The notes under the pieces are model-generated. The model was not told the DNA's origin. It did not search any database and worked only from the letters and a program-made list of their open reading frames with translations. Positions 16,740 through 25,942 of a stretch of 43,719 bases of DNA are shown in pieces. The stretch's first letter is position 1. Every line of letters begins with the position of its first letter. Origin of the DNA: Bryobacterales bacterium (GTDB lineage: Bacteria; Acidobacteriota; Terriglobia; Bryobacterales; Bryobacteraceae); assembly GCA_026954325.1 (NCBI GenBank), contig JAIXKK010000227.1, positions 1 through 43,719 on the forward strand. The letters are read 5' to 3'. The translations under genes and the position numbers were made by a program.

Positions 16740-19187
16740 TCAGCTCCCCGCGATTGCCGGAGCCTGCTCCGCAACCTCGATCGGATGCTTGTGCTTGCAC
16801 TCCGGATTCGGGCACTGCGCCACCGGACCCGCTTTCAGCCACTTCTCGATCAGGTACTCCCCGCCGCATTCCGGACACTTCTCGCTGAGCGGCTTGCCCC
16901 ATGCCACGAAGTCGCATTCCGGATACCGGTTGCACCCGTAAAACGTCTTGCCCCGCTTCGAGCGCCGTTCAATAATCTCCCCCTTGTGGCACTTCGGACA
17001 CGTGACGCCGATGGTCTTCTGCTTCACGTACTTGCACGTCGGGTAGTTGCTGCACGCGGTGAACTCCCCAAACCGCCCGTATTTCAGCACCAGATGGTTT
17101 CCGCAAACAGGGCATTTCTCCTCGAGCGGAACATCCGCCTTCTTCTGTTCCGTATCCCCGATCCGCTTCGTCGTCTTGCAATCCGGGTAGCCCGAGCACG
17201 CATAGAACGTGCCGAACCGCCCCTTCTTCAGAACCATCGGACGCCCGCAGTTCTCGCAGTACTCTTCGTCCCCCTGCTCGGTGAACCCCACCTTGTCGAC
17301 GTCCGGCAGGTCCACCGTGAGTTCGCGCGTGTTCGTGCATTCCGGATAGCCCGTGCAGGCGATGAAGCTGCCGTGGCGGCCCCACTTGATCACCATCGGC
17401 TTGCCGCACTTGTCGCAAACCAGGTCCGTCGGCTTCTCCATGCGCTTGATATCGGTCATGTTCTGCTCGGCGTGTTCCAGATCCTTTTGGAACTTCCCGT
17501 AGAACTCCGTCAGCGCTTCCCGCCAGTCGATCTTCCCTTCCTCGATCCCGTCCAGTTCCTCTTCCATCCGCGCCGTGTAGCGGACGTCGAAGATGTCGTC
17601 GAAGCTTTCCACCAGCAGGTCCGTCACCACCATGCCGAGTTCGGTCGGGACGAAGCGGCCGCCTTCCTTCTTCACGTACTCCCGTTCCTGGATCGTCGAA
17701 AGAATCGAGGCGTATGTCGACGGCCGCCCCACCCCGTCCGACTCCAGTTCCTTCACCAGCGTCGCTTCATTAAACCGCGGCGGCGGCTCCGTGAAATGCT
17801 GCTCCGGCTCCATCGAGCGGAACTTCAGCGTCTCCCCGGTCTCCACCTGCGGCAGGCGGTTCTTCAGTTCCTCGTCCTCGTCGTCTTTCTGGTCTTTCCC
17901 CTCTTCATAAACCGCCAGGAAACCGTCGAACTTCGGAACACTTCCCGTCGCCCGGAACAGATACCGGTTCCCGTCACTGCCCGCGGCGCTCACCTCGATG
18001 GTCGTCTGGTCGAATACGGCCGGCATCATCTGCGAGGCCACAAAACGCATCCAGATCAGCCGGTAAAGTTTCCACTCATCCTCCGCAAGCAACCCCTGCA
18101 ACTCGTCCGGCGCGCGGTTGGCGTACGTCGGCCGGATCGCCTCGTGGGCGTCCTGCGCATCCTTCTTACTCCGGTAAAAGTTCGGCGACGAAGGTAGGTA
18201 CCGCGCCCCGTAGCGTTTCCCGATCACCTCACGCACTTCCGTCAGCGCTTCAGCCGACACCCGCGTCGAGTCCGTTCTCATGTAGGTGATCAGACCCACC
18301 GATCCTTCGCCCGGCAGTTCAATCCCCTCATACAGCCGCTGCGCCAGCATCATCGTCCGCTTCACCGAAAACCGCAGCTTGCGCGCCGCCTCCTGCTGAA
18401 GCGTCGACGTGATGAAAGGAGGCACCGCATTGCGCTTCTTCTCCTTCGTCAACACCGAATCGACAACATAAGCCGCGCCGCCGAGAGCCGCTACAATCGC
18501 ATCCGCCGCGCCCTGGTCCGGAATCTCCAAGTTGCCGTCGTTGCGTTTGACAAGCCTCGTATGCAGAACCGGCGGCTTCTTCCCGTTGAGCTGGACGTCG
18601 ATGGTCCAGTACTCTTCCTTCTGGAATGCCCGGATGACGCGCTCGCGCTCCACAATCAGCCGCAGAGCCACCGTTTGGACACGTCCCGCGGACAACCCGC
18701 GCCGCACCTTGTCCCACAACAGCGGGCTGATCTTGTAGCCCACCAGCCGGTCCAGAACCCGCCGCGCCTGCTGCGCGTTCACCAGGTTCGCGTTTACCTC
18801 CGCCGGCTTCTCAAAAGCACGCTGGATGGCCCCCGGAGTGATTTCGTTGAACCGCACCCGGTAGATGGCCGGCCCGTTCTTCGCGCGCGTCTCCAACTCC
18901 TCCCTCAGGTGATAGCAGATCGCCTCGCCTTCCCTGTCCGGGTCCGCCGCCAGGTATACCGTCTCGGCGCCCTTCGCTGCCGCCTTCAACTCTCCAATGA
19001 GCTTCTTCTTCCCTTCAATGATGATGTACTTTGGTTCGAAGTCGCGATCCGTCGCGACCGCGAGATCGTTTTTGGGCAGATCCTTGATGTGGCCCAGCGA
19101 GGCCTTCACCACAAAGTTCTTGCCAAGATATTTGCCAATCGTTTTCGCCTTCGTCGGCGACTCAACGATGACCAGAGATTTAGACAT
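16740..19187 (-). CDS. topA: DNA topoisomerase I
   Basis: The protein has 815 residues and relaxes negatively supercoiled DNA by transient cleavage of one strand. The Toprim domain opens with LVIVESPTKAKTIGKYL and holds the acidic triad in DPDREGE (82-88). The catalytic tyrosine is Y302 in GLITYMRTDSTRVS. The C-terminal ~220 residues hold five Cys4 zinc-ribbon modules (CDKCG, CENCG, CPVCG, CPKCH and CPECG each open one), more than the three of E. coli TopA. An AGG-type RBS precedes the ATG. It lies 24 bp downstream of dprA on the same strand, the widespread dprA-topA order. Confidence 0.97.
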   Translation of the reverse strand: MSKSLVIVESPTKAKTIGKYLGKNFVVKASLGHIKDLPKNDLAVATDRDFEPKYIIIEGKKKLIGELKAAAKGAETVYLAADPDREGEAICYHLREELETRAKNGPAIYRVRFNEITPGAIQRAFEKPAEVNANLVNAQQARRVLDRLVGYKISPLLWDKVRRGLSAGRVQTVALRLIVERERVIRAFQKEEYWTIDVQLNGKKPPVLHTRLVKRNDGNLEIPDQGAADAIVAALGGAAYVVDSVLTKEKKRNAVPPFITSTLQQEAARKLRFSVKRTMMLAQRLYEGIELPGEGSVGLITYMRTDSTRVSAEALTEVREVIGKRYGARYLPSSPNFYRSKKDAQDAHEAIRPTYANRAPDELQGLLAEDEWKLYRLIWMRFVASQMMPAVFDQTTIEVSAAGSDGNRYLFRATGSVPKFDGFLAVYEEGKDQKDDEDEELKNRLPQVETGETLKFRSMEPEQHFTEPPPRFNEATLVKELESDGVGRPSTYASILSTIQEREYVKKEGGRFVPTELGMVVTDLLVESFDDIFDVRYTARMEEELDGIEEGKIDWREALTEFYGKFQKDLEHAEQNMTDIKRMEKPTDLVCDKCGKPMVIKWGRHGSFIACTGYPECTNTRELTVDLPDVDKVGFTEQGDEEYCENCGRPMVLKKGRFGTFYACSGYPDCKTTKRIGDTEQKKADVPLEEKCPVCGNHLVLKYGRFGEFTACSNYPTCKYVKQKTIGVTCPKCHKGEIIERRSKRGKTFYGCNRYPECDFVAWGKPLSEKCPECGGEYLIEKWLKAGPVAQCPNPECKHKHPIEVAEQAPAIAGS

Positions 19188-19211
19188 AACTACCTAATGA
19201 AAAGATGACTC

Positions 19212-20354
19212 TTACCAGACCTTTATAAATTGCTTCCCGGCAAGCTGCCGGACGAGCCCGAGCATTTCGAGCTCGAAGAGAGCCGCAATCAGCTCCGACG
19301 ATGAATACTGTGGCAGATTTTCCAATATAACGTCAACGTGCAGCGGCTCGTCCACCGCCAGCAATCCCAGCAGCGAACGCCCCGCCGCCGATTCTACCTC
19401 CGGCGTAAGGCTCTGCTGCTCAGCAACTTGCCGCCCTACCTTGGCCGCCTGTAGCTGCCGCCGGTCCCCGGCGGAAAGTTCGCTCAGAACATCTTCCGCC
19501 TCCTGCACCAGCTTCGCCCCCTGCTTAATTAGTAAATTAGGACTCCAACTCATCTTCGACGTGATGTTCCCAGGCACCGCAAACAATTCCCTCCCCTGCT
19601 CCACCGCCAATCGCGCCGTAATCGCCGACCCCGAATACTTCGCCCCTTCCACCACCAGTATCCCCACCCCCAACCCGCTCACAATCCGGTTCCGGATCGG
19701 AAAGTTCTGCGGATACGCCGGCGTCCCCATCGGAAACTCCGATACTACCAACCCCTTGCTTGCGATCTCCTCCGCCAGTTTACGATTCTCCGCCGGATAC
19801 ACCAGATCCACCCCGCATCCCAACACCGCCACCGTGCCCCCGCCAACTTCCAGCGCCGCCTTGTGGGCCGCCGTATCAATCCCCCTCGCCATTCCGCTCA
19901 CCACCGTCAAGCCCGCCATGGCAAGATCCCGCGCTAACCGGTCGCTCGCCGCCGACCCATAGGCGGTCGGTCGCCGGGTTCCTACGATGCCGATCATGAG
20001 GCTATCAAGCAATTCGATGCGCCCGCGGCAAAAAAGTAGCGGAGGGGGGTCAAAGATTGACCGCAGCCGCTTCGGATAACGAGTATCGAGCAGCGGAACC
20101 ATCACCGCGCCGCTCTGCATCATCTTCTGCTGCTGTGTCGCCGCGTCCTCAAACGTGCATCCACTGAGAATGCTCCGCGCCGCCGCCGTGGCCAGCCCCG
20201 TCGACTCGAGTTCCGATAGACTCGCGCGGAAGACTTCGCGCGGGCCTTGGAACTGCGCGATCAGTTGTCCTGCCTTGCGGCTCCCGAGCCCTGGAACCAG
20301 TTGCAGCGCAAGCCAGTAAAGTTGTTCGTCTTGGGTAGTCTGGGTGGCGGACAT
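19212..20354 (-). CDS. dprA: DNA-processing protein DprA
   Basis: The protein has 380 residues from the ATG at 20354; an in-frame GTG at 20393 adds 13 residues that the family lacks. The Rossmann-like core shows IGIVGTRRPTAYG, SGMARGIDTAAH and YPQNFPIRNRIVSGL, the DprA/Smf signatures. An N-terminal helix-hairpin-helix/SAM-like part (LVPGLGSRKAGQLIAQF) and a C-terminal winged helix (HVDVILENLPQYSSSEL) complete the usual three-domain arrangement. The protein protects incoming single-stranded DNA and loads RecA during transformation. It is upstream of topA, and divergent from a beta-helix gene with 107 bp between. Confidence 0.95.
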   Translation of the reverse strand: MSATQTTQDEQLYWLALQLVPGLGSRKAGQLIAQFQGPREVFRASLSELESTGLATAAARSILSGCTFEDAATQQQKMMQSGAVMVPLLDTRYPKRLRSIFDPPPLLFCRGRIELLDSLMIGIVGTRRPTAYGSAASDRLARDLAMAGLTVVSGMARGIDTAAHKAALEVGGGTVAVLGCGVDLVYPAENRKLAEEIASKGLVVSEFPMGTPAYPQNFPIRNRIVSGLGVGILVVEGAKYSGSAITARLAVEQGRELFAVPGNITSKMSWSPNLLIKQGAKLVQEAEDVLSELSAGDRRQLQAAKVGRQVAEQQSLTPEVESAAGRSLLGLLAVDEPLHVDVILENLPQYSSSELIAALFELEMLGLVRQLAGKQFIKVW

Positions 20355-20461
20355 AAACAGGGAGTGGCCGGGGGAATGCCGGAATCTCACCACACCTTGT
20401 GCACCACTGTAGCAGGCAAGTTCCCGGTTCCCCGCCGCGTCAGGAACGGTTATCTTCAGAC

Positions 20462-22357
20462 ATGCGTACTTATCTTGGACTCTTGCTTTTCCTTATGCCC
20501 CCACCTGCCGGCGCTTCCGAGTATCACGTCGCAACCAACGGCAACGACGACAATAGCGGCGCCCGTCATACGCCCCTTCGCACCATCTCCGCCGCCGCCC
20601 GTCTCGCCCATCCCGGCGATACCATCACCATCCACACGGGCGTCTACCGCGAGCGCGTCACGCCGCCTCGTGGAGGATCCTCCAACACCAGCCGGATCAC
20701 CTATCAGGCCGCCCCCGGCGAGGAAGTCTGGATCAAAGGTTCCGAAATAGCGCGCGGCTGGAAGCCCTTCCGCGGCGATGTCTGGGTCCTCACTCTGCCA
20801 AAGTCCTATTTCCACGGCTATAACCCCTACACGGACCGGATCGCCGGCGACTGGTTCACGGACAGGGGCCGGCCGCATCACACCGGAGAAGTCTACCTCA
20901 ACGGCAAGGCATTGCTCGAAGCCGCGACGCTCGAACGCACCCTCCACCCCGAACCCTTCCCCGGCGCCCGCGATCAGGAGGCTTCCACGTGGGTGTGGTT
21001 CACCTCGAGCGATGAAAATTCCACCACCATTTACGCCAACTTCCACGGCAAGGACCCTAACAAAGAGACCGTCGAGATCAACGTCCGCGACAGCGTCTTC
21101 TATCCGGACCACCCCGGAATCAACTACCTCACCGTCCGCGGCTTCCACATGAGCCATGCCGCCACCCAATGGGCCGCCCCCACCGCCGAACAAATCGGCC
21201 TCATCGGAACCCACTGGAGCAAAGGCTGGATCATCGAGAACAACATCATCAGCGACTCGAAATGCTCCTGCGTCACCCTCGGCAAAGACCGAGCCACCGG
21301 CCATAACGTCTGGATGAACAATCCGAAAAAGGACGGAGCCACCCATTACAACGAAGTAATCCTGCGCGCCCTCCACGCCGGATGGTCCCGCGAAAACATC
21401 GGATCCCACATCGTCCGCAACAACACCATCTTCAACTGCGAACAGGCGGGAATCGCCGGCAGCATGGGAGCCGTCTTCAGCCGCATCACCGGCAATCACA
21501 TCTACAACATCTGGGCCAAACGGCAGTTCACGGGAGCCGAAATGGCCGGCATCAAGCTCCACGGAGCCATCGATGTCCTCATCGCGAACAACCGCATCCA
21601 CAACGCCGGACGCGGCCTGTGGATGGACTGGATGGCCCAGGGAACCCGCATCAGTTCCAACCTCCTCTACGACAACACCACCGACGACCTCTTCGTCGAA
21701 GTCAACCACGGCCCCTTCCTCATCGACAACAACCTCTTCCTCTCCCCCGTCAGCCTCCTCGACATGTCGGAAGGAGGAGCCTACGCCCACAACCTGTTCG
21801 GCGGCAAACTCGTCAGCCGCCCCGAACTTAGACGCTGGACGCCCTACCACCGGCCTCATTCCACCGCCCTCGCCGGAGTCACCCTCACCAACGGCGGCGA
21901 TGACCGTTTCTACAACAACATTTTTTTCGGCCACCCCGTCAAGCCCGCCCTCCGGGGTCCCGACGACCTGACCATGTCCGGTTATGGCCTCTGGGTCTAC
22001 AACCCTCGCGCCTACCCCTCCACGGCAGCCGGCAATGTCTACCTCAATGGAGCCCTGCCCTACATGTCCGAATCGAATCCCCTCCATCTCAATAACGTGC
22101 CGGATCCCGGGATCGAGGAGACGGGAAACGAAGTCCACCTCCGATTCCCAATCGATCCCGCCCTTCGCAACGCCGCCACCCAACTCGTCACCTCCGCCCT
22201 CCTCGGCACAACCGTCATCGCGGAAACCGGATATACCGAGCCCAGCGGCAACCCGCTGTCAATCGACAAGGACTATCTCGGAAAACCCCGAGTCACCGCG
22301 AAACCCTTCCCGGGACCGTTCGCCTCCGGCACTGATGCAAAGATCCGCGTCTGGTGA
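20462..22357 (+). CDS. Secreted right-handed parallel beta-helix protein
   Basis: The protein has 631 residues starting at MRTYLGLLLFLMPPPAGA, a signal peptide; the open frame upstream to 20399 lacks any signal and is not used. The N-terminus has the DUF1565-type opening ATNGNDDNSG followed by TPLRTISAAARLAHPGDTI. Then come repeated rungs of the form N-x-I-x-N-x-x-x, such as NNIISDSKC, NNTIFNC, GNHIYNIW, NNRIHNAG and NNLFLS. This solenoid is shared by polysaccharide lyases, glycoside hydrolases and mannuronan epimerases. No specific catalytic triad is recognisable by eye. It is probably extracellular or periplasmic and active on polysaccharide. Codon use here is strongly C-ending, like its neighbours to the right. 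Confidence 0.85.
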   Translation: MRTYLGLLLFLMPPPAGASEYHVATNGNDDNSGARHTPLRTISAAARLAHPGDTITIHTGVYRERVTPPRGGSSNTSRITYQAAPGEEVWIKGSEIARGWKPFRGDVWVLTLPKSYFHGYNPYTDRIAGDWFTDRGRPHHTGEVYLNGKALLEAATLERTLHPEPFPGARDQEASTWVWFTSSDENSTTIYANFHGKDPNKETVEINVRDSVFYPDHPGINYLTVRGFHMSHAATQWAAPTAEQIGLIGTHWSKGWIIENNIISDSKCSCVTLGKDRATGHNVWMNNPKKDGATHYNEVILRALHAGWSRENIGSHIVRNNTIFNCEQAGIAGSMGAVFSRITGNHIYNIWAKRQFTGAEMAGIKLHGAIDVLIANNRIHNAGRGLWMDWMAQGTRISSNLLYDNTTDDLFVEVNHGPFLIDNNLFLSPVSLLDMSEGGAYAHNLFGGKLVSRPELRRWTPYHRPHSTALAGVTLTNGGDDRFYNNIFFGHPVKPALRGPDDLTMSGYGLWVYNPRAYPSTAAGNVYLNGALPYMSESNPLHLNNVPDPGIEETGNEVHLRFPIDPALRNAATQLVTSALLGTTVIAETGYTEPSGNPLSIDKDYLGKPRVTAKPFPGPFASGTDAKIRVW

Positions 22358-22677
22358 AAACGCCCGACTACGCCCTTGATGTCCCTTAGGGATGCATCCT
22401 GGCGCCGGCCGGCCGGCAAAGACAACGGCGCTCCGATTTGGAGTTCACTCAGGACCCGCCGCAATGCGGACCGAAGTGGCTGGCGAAATCTCCATCGGAA
22501 TCATCTCTGCGAACTCCGCGCCTCCGCGAGAGCCGGCCTGCCCGCCCAACCACGCCTTCTCCCGAAAACCACCCAACGCTCAGTCACACCCTTCAGAAAA
22601 AATCTCGCGTTGAACCCACAGGACTTACACCGCTCCTGCCAGACACCCCCAACCCGCCATGCTACCTTCAGGCCAGC
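22358..22677 (+). other. Non-coding 320-bp gap
   Basis: No gene is recognised. An open frame continues upstream of the next gene to 22438, but it lacks an RBS and has no family resemblance. At about 22504-22532 a stretch containing GAACTCCGCGCCTCCGCGAG resembles the short CTCTGCGCCTCTGCG-type intergenic repeats I recall from several environmental bacterial genomes. No convincing promoter is visible. Confidence 0.4.
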
Positions 22678-23334
22678 ATGGAAGACACACCCTACGCCGG
22701 CCTCAGCCCCGTCCAGGCCCAGGTCGCCCTCTCCCTCGCCTCGGGAGCCTCCCTTTCTCACGCCGCCAGTTCTTCCGGCGTCGGCCGCACCACCGTCTAC
22801 ACCTGGCTCAAAGAGAACCCCGCCTTCTCCGCCGCTGTCGGCTTCGCCAAGGCGGAATACGTCGCCGCTCTCCGCGACCGCGTCCGCGACCTCTCCGCCA
22901 AAGCCATCAACACCATCGACACCCTCCTCGACGATCCCGCCGTCCACGCCTCCGTTCGCCTCAAAGCCGCCCTCGCCGTTCTCAACCGCCCCCACTTCCC
23001 CGACCAGGGCTGGCATCTCCCGGAAAAGATCAACCACCCCGACGACGAGGCGGCTCTCGAAAACCTCGCCCAACTCGAGTTCTCCCACCGCCAGACCCGC
23101 TATGCCCAAACCGTCCTCGATCACATCGTCGAGGCCGAGCACGCCCGCTTTGCATCCCGCACGGCGCCCGCCACCCAGTCCAAAACGCCCGTAGGAACAC
23201 AACCGAACACTTCCGAACAGCAAACAGAGCCTGTCCGCCACACCCCACGCCCCGGACGAAACGAACCCTGCCTCTGTGGCTCCGGACTCAAATTCAAGCG
23301 CTGTTGCCTCAACAAGCCTCACGCAGCCTGCTGA
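22678..23334 (+). CDS. Helix-turn-helix protein with C-terminal SEC-C zinc motif
   Basis: The protein has 218 residues from the ATG at 22678. Residues ~8-50 look like a phage terminase-small-subunit or transposase-type HTH (LASGASLSHAASSSGVGRTT then VYTWLKENPAF). A helical region that resembles a repeat-containing scaffold follows (TIDTLLDDPAVHASVRLKAA). The C-terminus is a SEC-C zinc motif, C-x-C-x8-C-C (PCLCGSGLKFKRCC), known from SecA and many stand-alone proteins. The combination suggests a nucleic-acid-binding protein; nothing around it identifies a target. It ends 103 bp before a strong terminator. Confidence 0.75.
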   Translation: MEDTPYAGLSPVQAQVALSLASGASLSHAASSSGVGRTTVYTWLKENPAFSAAVGFAKAEYVAALRDRVRDLSAKAINTIDTLLDDPAVHASVRLKAALAVLNRPHFPDQGWHLPEKINHPDDEAALENLAQLEFSHRQTRYAQTVLDHIVEAEHARFASRTAPATQSKTPVGTQPNTSEQQTEPVRHTPRPGRNEPCLCGSGLKFKRCCLNKPHAAC

Positions 23335-23437
23335 AAGATGCTCTCGAAATAACCGTTTCCTCATCCGGTATTCATCTCTAATAAACACGGCCGTCGCTGG
23401 AACCGGAAGCGCCCGGGGCATCACACACTTGCCCTGA

Positions 23438-23470
23438 GAAGGTGGGCCCTCAAAGCCCACCTTCTTTTTG
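23438..23470 (+). terminator. Rho-independent terminator
   Basis: A perfect 10-bp stem (23438-23447 with 23455-23464) and a 7-nt loop are followed by a T-rich tract (TTTTTGTTG). It lies about 100 bp after the HTH/SEC-C gene. Its T tract ends two bases before the GTG start of the next gene. Confidence 0.85.
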
Positions 23471-23472
23471 TT

Positions 23473-24243
23473 GTGCTCCCTTGGATCTTCTTCCCGCTCG
23501 CCTTCTGCTGCGGTGAGCGCTTCGCTCCCCAATACTCGGCCGCCACCGTCGTACATGCCGCCACGGGGCTTCCCATCCTCGCTCCCAACGCGTTTGCATC
23601 CATCTACGGCAAGGATCTCGCCTACACGAAACGCGCCATTACATCGAGTGACCTCGATGGCGGTCTTCTCCCAACTGTCCTTCCCGGAACTGGAGTCCGA
23701 GTCCTCGTCGACGGCCTCGCCGCTCCCATCTGGTATGTCTCCCCAACCCAGATCAACTTCCTCGTGCCCGGCATCCTCCAAAATAAACCGAGCGTCCGGA
23801 TTCTCGTCTCCCTCGATGGAAAAACCGGGCCGGAAGTCGACTGTCGCCTCGTTCCCCTCGCCCCGGGTCTGTTCGCCCTCGACCCCGAAACCGTCATCGC
23901 CACCCGCCTCGACGGAGCGCTCATCCGCGACTCCGCCCCCGCCGCCCCAGGAATGGATATCGTCCTCTACGCCACCGGACTCGGCCCCACCATCCCCGAT
24001 ACTCCCTATCGCCAGGTGGCCCGCGCGGCCGCTCCGCTCCTCCACCGTCCCGAGTTCGAGGTCCTCCTCAACGGAACACCAGTCCCCAACCAGCGTATCC
24101 GCTACGCCGGAGCCGCCCCCCAGTTCGCCGGACTCTACCAGATCAACCTCTGGCTCCCGGATAACACCCCAGCCAATCCCGAGATCCAACTCCGCATCAG
24201 CGGCGCATGGAGCCCACCCGGTCTGCACCTCCCTCTGCGCTAA
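23473..24243 (+). CDS. TIGR03437-domain secreted protein (Solibacter C-terminal domain)
   Basis: The protein has 256 residues from GTG 23473. Nearly all of it is the domain known as TIGR03437, which is common in Candidatus Solibacter: APNAFASIYGKDLA, VRVLVDGLAAPIWYVSPTQI, INFLVPG, MDIVLYATGLGPT, IRYAGAAPQFAGLYQINLWL and PEIQLRI. The domain looks immunoglobulin-like (IPT/TIG-related) and normally sits at the end of long secreted proteins; here it stands almost alone after a short hydrophobic leader (LPWIFFPLAFCCG). The leader has no basic residues, and the frame stays open upstream through the terminator hairpin (with RRWALKAHLLF), so the true start is uncertain; no ATG, GTG or TTG is in frame in that stretch, only a CTG at 23434. 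Function unknown. Confidence 0.8.
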   Translation: MLPWIFFPLAFCCGERFAPQYSAATVVHAATGLPILAPNAFASIYGKDLAYTKRAITSSDLDGGLLPTVLPGTGVRVLVDGLAAPIWYVSPTQINFLVPGILQNKPSVRILVSLDGKTGPEVDCRLVPLAPGLFALDPETVIATRLDGALIRDSAPAAPGMDIVLYATGLGPTIPDTPYRQVARAAAPLLHRPEFEVLLNGTPVPNQRIRYAGAAPQFAGLYQINLWLPDNTPANPEIQLRISGAWSPPGLHLPLR

Positions 24244-24291
24244 GCGCAAGCAAGGTGGAATAGGCATGTCTTCTTCTAGCTTCGAAGCGCT

Positions 24292-24918
24292 CTACGGCAC
24301 TTTCAGGATCTCGCCCCACATTATCGTGAACGCTTCCACGTCGCCTTCAAATGTCTTCCCCGCTCTCACCTGAACCGGCCGCCCAACCGGCATCGCCTCC
24401 TTTTCATCGAGCAGCCCGGAGCCGATATAGCGCGTGTCCGCTCGCAATTGAATCAACTGCCGGACTCCGGACCGGTTGCGCAGCACAATCGACCCCTCAT
24501 CCACCCGCAGCACGATCCCCGTGATCAGCAGATTCCCGCGCGGAGCGAAGGTTTCCGTGGGACTGTAGGCGGGTAGCGCGTGGGGATGCGGCCGGGATGG
24601 GTGCTGCTTCAATTCCACCACCCTCACGATCAGCGCGCGGCAGCGCGGCGGCTCCGCCGTCCGCTCGGAGAGAATCTCCAGATTCTGCCCCTTCGCGATC
24701 CCGGTCACGTAGGTCCGCCGGTGGTCCTGCTCAAAGTATGTCTTGCTCGTGAAGCGGCACTGGTATTCCTGAAAATCAGCCGTATGAAAGCGGAACATCC
24801 CGTTCTCCTCCGCCCCCATCCAGTCCTGAAAGACCCCGCGCACAAGCGGAGCCAGCGGACGGTCCTGTGCCACACCGGCACTCGCCGTCAGCAATAGCCA
24901 GGAAAGCCGTCTCCACAT
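24292..24918 (-). CDS. Small secreted protein, possible OB-fold domain
   Basis: The protein has 208 residues with a signal peptide ending near GVAQ. Residues ~35-105 carry a compact domain with FRFHTADFQEYQCRF and YVTGIAKGQNLEIL. After a His/Pro-rich stretch (HPSRPHPHALPAY), residues ~128-205 (GIVLRVDEGSIVLRNRSG, DTRYIGSG) resemble DUF5666-type OB-like modules. No catalytic motif is seen. It lies 28 bp before the start of the HDOD gene's downstream end and is transcribed in the same direction, after that gene. Function unknown. Confidence 0.7.
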   Translation of the reverse strand: MWRRLSWLLLTASAGVAQDRPLAPLVRGVFQDWMGAEENGMFRFHTADFQEYQCRFTSKTYFEQDHRRTYVTGIAKGQNLEILSERTAEPPRCRALIVRVVELKQHPSRPHPHALPAYSPTETFAPRGNLLITGIVLRVDEGSIVLRNRSGVRQLIQLRADTRYIGSGLLDEKEAMPVGRPVQVRAGKTFEGDVEAFTIMWGEILKVP

Positions 24919-24970
24919 TCCGGATCAGCGCCCCTGCTGATCATACTACACGAACCGGCCCGCGCCGTCC

Positions 24971-25942
24971 TCAAAAGAACCCGCGCATCATCCCGAATTC
25001 TCCCTGAAACTCCTCGATGATGCGCCCGGACTCCTCCTTCAGCCCCGCCTCCGCAAGTACATCCTCCGCCGTTCCCTCCATCTGCGATGCGCAAGCCGGA
25101 ATCTTCACATCCAGATGGTTCACTACCTTGTGCGCCACCAGAAGCAGGCCGCTGAGATCCTTGACCCCGCCCTGGTCGGGACGCGGGTCGTGTTGATTCC
25201 CCACCGCTTCCTGAATATCGGCCGGCAGCTTCCATTCCCCTAAAGCCGCCGCCCCCAGTTCCGTGTGGCAGCACCCGATGTGGAAATACTCCGATTCTTC
25301 CATCGTCAGATCGCTCGAATTCTGGTAGGTGGCCAGGATCGTCTCATAGTGTTCGGGCAGGCCGATGGCGATCATCAGCTTCCCCACCGCGTGCAGCAAT
25401 CCCGCGGTGAAGGCCCCTTCCGGATATCGCACCCTCAACCGCTGCGCCAGTTGGTCCGCCATCACCGCCGTCGCCACCGAGTGCAGATTGAACGCGCCCT
25501 GCGACCAGATCCTCGGCGTCTTCACTGACTTCCACATCCGCGCCACCGAAAGGCTCAAGGCCACGTTCCGCAGCTTGTTCAGCCCGAGAATCGATACCGC
25601 GTGCCGCACCGAGTTGATCGTCCCGCTACGTGCATACAGCGCGGAATTCACCAGCTTCAGAACATGGCCCGTAAGTACCGTGTCCCTTTCAATAATTGCG
25701 GCTATCTCCTTCAGAAACACATCTTCCTTCGCCAGGCTCGCCAGCAGCCGGCTCAGTGTCGGCGAAAATGGCGGCAACTGGTTCAATGTGCGGAAGGCCC
25801 GCTCCCGCAGGTCCTGTTTGGCTAGAGGCGGCGCTGTCACAATTGCCTTATCGGCCGTTGCACTTCTCCCCACAGCACCACGCTGAAAAATACCGGCGCC
25901 GCGCTCCGAATCCCCACTTCCCGCCATAATGAATCTACGCAT
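24971..25942 (-). CDS. HDOD-domain signalling/output protein
   Basis: The protein has 323 residues from the ATG at 25942, chosen because GAGG lies 7 nt upstream; a second ATG at 25927 is possible. After a 45-residue leader, residues ~60-260 form an HDOD domain: LPPFSPTLSRLLASL, DTVLTGHVLKLVNSALYA, INSVRHAVSILGLNKLRNVA and TAGLLHAVGKLMIAI. The HD dyad is replaced by H-A, as usual for HDOD proteins, which act as non-enzymatic protein-interaction modules in cyclic-di-GMP and stress signalling. Its 5' end overlaps the start of the divergent Sir2 pseudogene, so each promoter must lie inside the other gene. The C-terminal ~50 residues have no recognised domain. Confidence 0.85.
   Translation of the reverse strand: MRRFIMAGSGDSERGAGIFQRGAVGRSATADKAIVTAPPLAKQDLRERAFRTLNQLPPFSPTLSRLLASLAKEDVFLKEIAAIIERDTVLTGHVLKLVNSALYARSGTINSVRHAVSILGLNKLRNVALSLSVARMWKSVKTPRIWSQGAFNLHSVATAVMADQLAQRLRVRYPEGAFTAGLLHAVGKLMIAIGLPEHYETILATYQNSSDLTMEESEYFHIGCCHTELGAAALGEWKLPADIQEAVGNQHDPRPDQGGVKDLSGLLLVAHKVVNHLDVKIPACASQMEGTAEDVLAEAGLKEESGRIIEEFQGEFGMMRGFF

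Noticed and set aside
20456..22183. Minus-strand open frame (575 codons) opposite the beta-helix gene
   Set aside because: Antisense shadow; the plus strand has a signal peptide and beta-helix rungs.
22438..22677. Longer start for the HTH/SEC-C gene
   Set aside because: No RBS and no domain in the added 80 residues; the HTH begins right after the ATG at 22678.
22501..24267. Minus-strand open frame (588 codons) spanning two plus-strand genes and a terminator
   Set aside because: It crosses two well-supported genes and has shadow-like composition (EGGVEDGV-type runs).
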